Source: Pseudomonas sp. UBA2684 (GTDB lineage: Bacteria > Pseudomonadota > Gammaproteobacteria > Pseudomonadales > Pseudomonadaceae). Taken from it: a DNA stretch of 64,000 bases. The position numbers and the translations under genes are program-made. Positions 63,020 to 64,000 of this stretch are shown here, in pieces. Under the pieces are notes generated by a model. It made no database searches and had not been told where the DNA came from. It was given only the letters and a program-made list of their open reading frames with translations. The stretch's first letter is position 1. Each line of letters opens with the position of its first letter. The DNA lies in assembly GCA_002354655.1 (NCBI GenBank), contig DELY01000059.1, forward strand, positions 73,277 through 137,276, given 5' to 3'.

Positions 63020-63916
63020 GTGGTGCTTGAAGGGCAGTTGCTCAGTCTGGCGTTCAGTGTTGGCGCCACGGCCGGTGGTGCCTGGTGGTGCCTGCGCCGC
63101 TTGGTGCAGGCGCGGCATTTGCTGGATACGCCGACCTCGAAAATCCGCTCGGCGGCGCAGGGCTATGCCGAGTTCTACGGCGTGCTGCATGAGCAGGCGG
63201 ATAGCGCGGTGGTCGGCCCGCTAACGGGCAAACCGTGTCTGTGGTGGCGGTTCAAGATCGAGGAGTACCAGTGCAGTGGCAAAAATCGCACCTGGCGCGT
63301 CGTCGAAAGTGGTAGTAGCGAGGCCTGGCTGCTGCTGGATGACAGCACCGGCCGCTGCCTGATCGACCCGCGTGGGGCGCACGTACGGCCGGCGACCCGT
63401 GAGGTGTGGAAAGGCAACCTGCGCCACCCGCGTGGGCCGGCCAAAAGTGGCTTATTGGCCTGGCTGGGCAGTGGCAAGAGTTACCGTTACAGCGAGGAGC
63501 GCTTGCACGCCGGGCAGCCGCTGTACGCCATCGGCGATTTTTGCAGCAGCGGCGGCGGGCGCCAGGGCCTCGACAGCCGTGCGGCGCAGAACACGGTGAT
63601 TCGCGAATGGAAAGGCGATTTTAGCGGCCTGTTGCAGCGCTTCGACAGCGACAGCAACGGTCAGCTCGACGAGCTGGAATGGAACCGTGTGCGCCTGGCC
63701 GCGCAGTTGGAGGCCGAAGATCGCCACCGCCAGCAGAGCCAGCAACCGGCGCAGCACCAGTTGCGTAAACCGCGCGAGGCGCAGCCGTTCATTTTGTCGT
63801 GCGCGGGCGAAGATGAATTGGCGCGGCAGTTCTACTGGCAAGCCGCTGGCGGTGCGTTGGCCTGCCTGTTGGGCGCCCTGGCCACAGCCTGGTTGCTCGG
63901 GGTGACGGCGGTGTAA
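63020..63916 (+). CDS. GIDE-domain membrane protein with EF-hand loop
   Basis: Protein of 298 residues, GTG start. N-terminal hydrophobic segment (about 5-25) and C-terminal helix (about 270-295) bracket a cytoplasmic part with the GIDE domain (about 35-190: AAQGYAEFYGVLHEQADSAV, KPCLWWRFKIEEYQ, YSEERLHAGQPLYAIGDF). This domain is shared with eukaryotic MULAN/GIDE E3 ligases, here without a RING finger. At 209-220 a full 12-residue EF-hand calcium loop is visible (D209-S-D211-S-N213-G-Q-L-D-E-L-E220). It pairs with lemA. Function is unknown. Confidence 0.85.
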   Translation: MVLEGQLLSLAFSVGATAGGAWWCLRRLVQARHLLDTPTSKIRSAAQGYAEFYGVLHEQADSAVVGPLTGKPCLWWRFKIEEYQCSGKNRTWRVVESGSSEAWLLLDDSTGRCLIDPRGAHVRPATREVWKGNLRHPRGPAKSGLLAWLGSGKSYRYSEERLHAGQPLYAIGDFCSSGGGRQGLDSRAAQNTVIREWKGDFSGLLQRFDSDSNGQLDELEWNRVRLAAQLEAEDRHRQQSQQPAQHQLRKPREAQPFILSCAGEDELARQFYWQAAGGALACLLGALATAWLLGVTAV

Positions 63917-63960
63917 TGAAGGCTCTGTACCCGTTAACTGTTGATGAAGCCCGCCGTCAC

Positions 63961-63984
63961 GTGGGAGCGGATTTAGCCGCGAAA
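63961..63984. repeat. REP-like GTGGGAG element at the right edge
   Basis: GTGGGAGCGGATTTAGCCGCGAAA has the GTGGGAG head and the GCGG...CCGC stem of common Pseudomonas REP sequences. Only one unit is in the window. The frame starting at 63916 that runs through it is probably not a gene. Confidence 0.6.
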
Positions 63985-64000
63985 GATCTTCAGTTTTCAA

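Noticed and set aside
63916-64000. Open frame starting at the last stop and running off the window
   Set aside because: Only 28 codons, no ribosome site and it passes through a REP-like sequence.

Overview
The window is a chromosomal segment of a gamma-proteobacterium, almost certainly a Pseudomonas. It is GC-rich, with strong G/C third-position bias. Gene content and local order match the P. aeruginosa chromosome around ftsI-secA-argJ, yajQ-groEL and mexVW-icmP, as I remember that map. Species cannot be fixed from sequence alone. About 54 protein genes cover most of the window. I found no rRNA, tRNA, CRISPR array, prophage or insertion sequence.

Layout. 1-16.5 kb is the division and cell wall (dcw) cluster on the + strand: end of rsmH, ftsL, ftsI, murE, murF, mraY, murD, ftsW, murG, murC, ddl, ftsQ, ftsA, ftsZ, then lpxC and a terminator. 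Most junctions overlap or touch, so translation is probably coupled. 16.6-24 kb holds dciA (-), an M23/LytM peptidase, secA, argJ, a glutathione S-transferase and a Nudix-ThiE-like fusion. 24-27 kb carries an HPP-CBS membrane protein and a LysR regulator divergent from an AEC-type permease.

27-33.8 kb is the most distinctive block, an envelope-lipid locus built around the ColR-ColS two-component system. Leftwards it has an LTA-synthase-like transferase and a PAP2 phosphatase. Rightwards, after colRS, it has a methyltransferase, an InaA/WaaP-like kinase and diacylglycerol kinase DgkA. A 16-base sequence fitting the published ColR consensus lies upstream of each arm, at nearly the same distance from the first start codon (69 and 73 bases).

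33.8-45.5 kb: an RluA-type pseudouridine synthase; a leftward set of cob(I)alamin adenosyltransferase, sensor kinase, panE and a response regulator with a degenerate GGDEF domain; then divergent yajQ, mscS, an AmpG-like permease, an alkyltransferase-like protein and two tandem DUF481 outer-membrane proteins. 45.5-50.8 kb: an SDR dehydrogenase, a HugZ-like protein, fxsA, groES-groEL behind a heat-shock promoter, and a small exported protein. 50.8-57 kb: a MexV-MexW-like RND pump and a chemoreceptor. 57-62.3 kb: a leftward periplasmic module of two imelysins, a di-haem DUF1111 lipoprotein and a Tat-exported DUF1513 protein. The window ends with lemA and a GIDE-domain protein carrying an EF-hand loop.

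Most of the window is well-known core genome. The best candidates for new biology are the ColR locus as a lipid-headgroup cycle, the response regulator with a lost GGDEF signature but a kept c-di-GMP I-site next to yajQ, the imelysin/di-haem module, and the LemA/GIDE-EF-hand pair.
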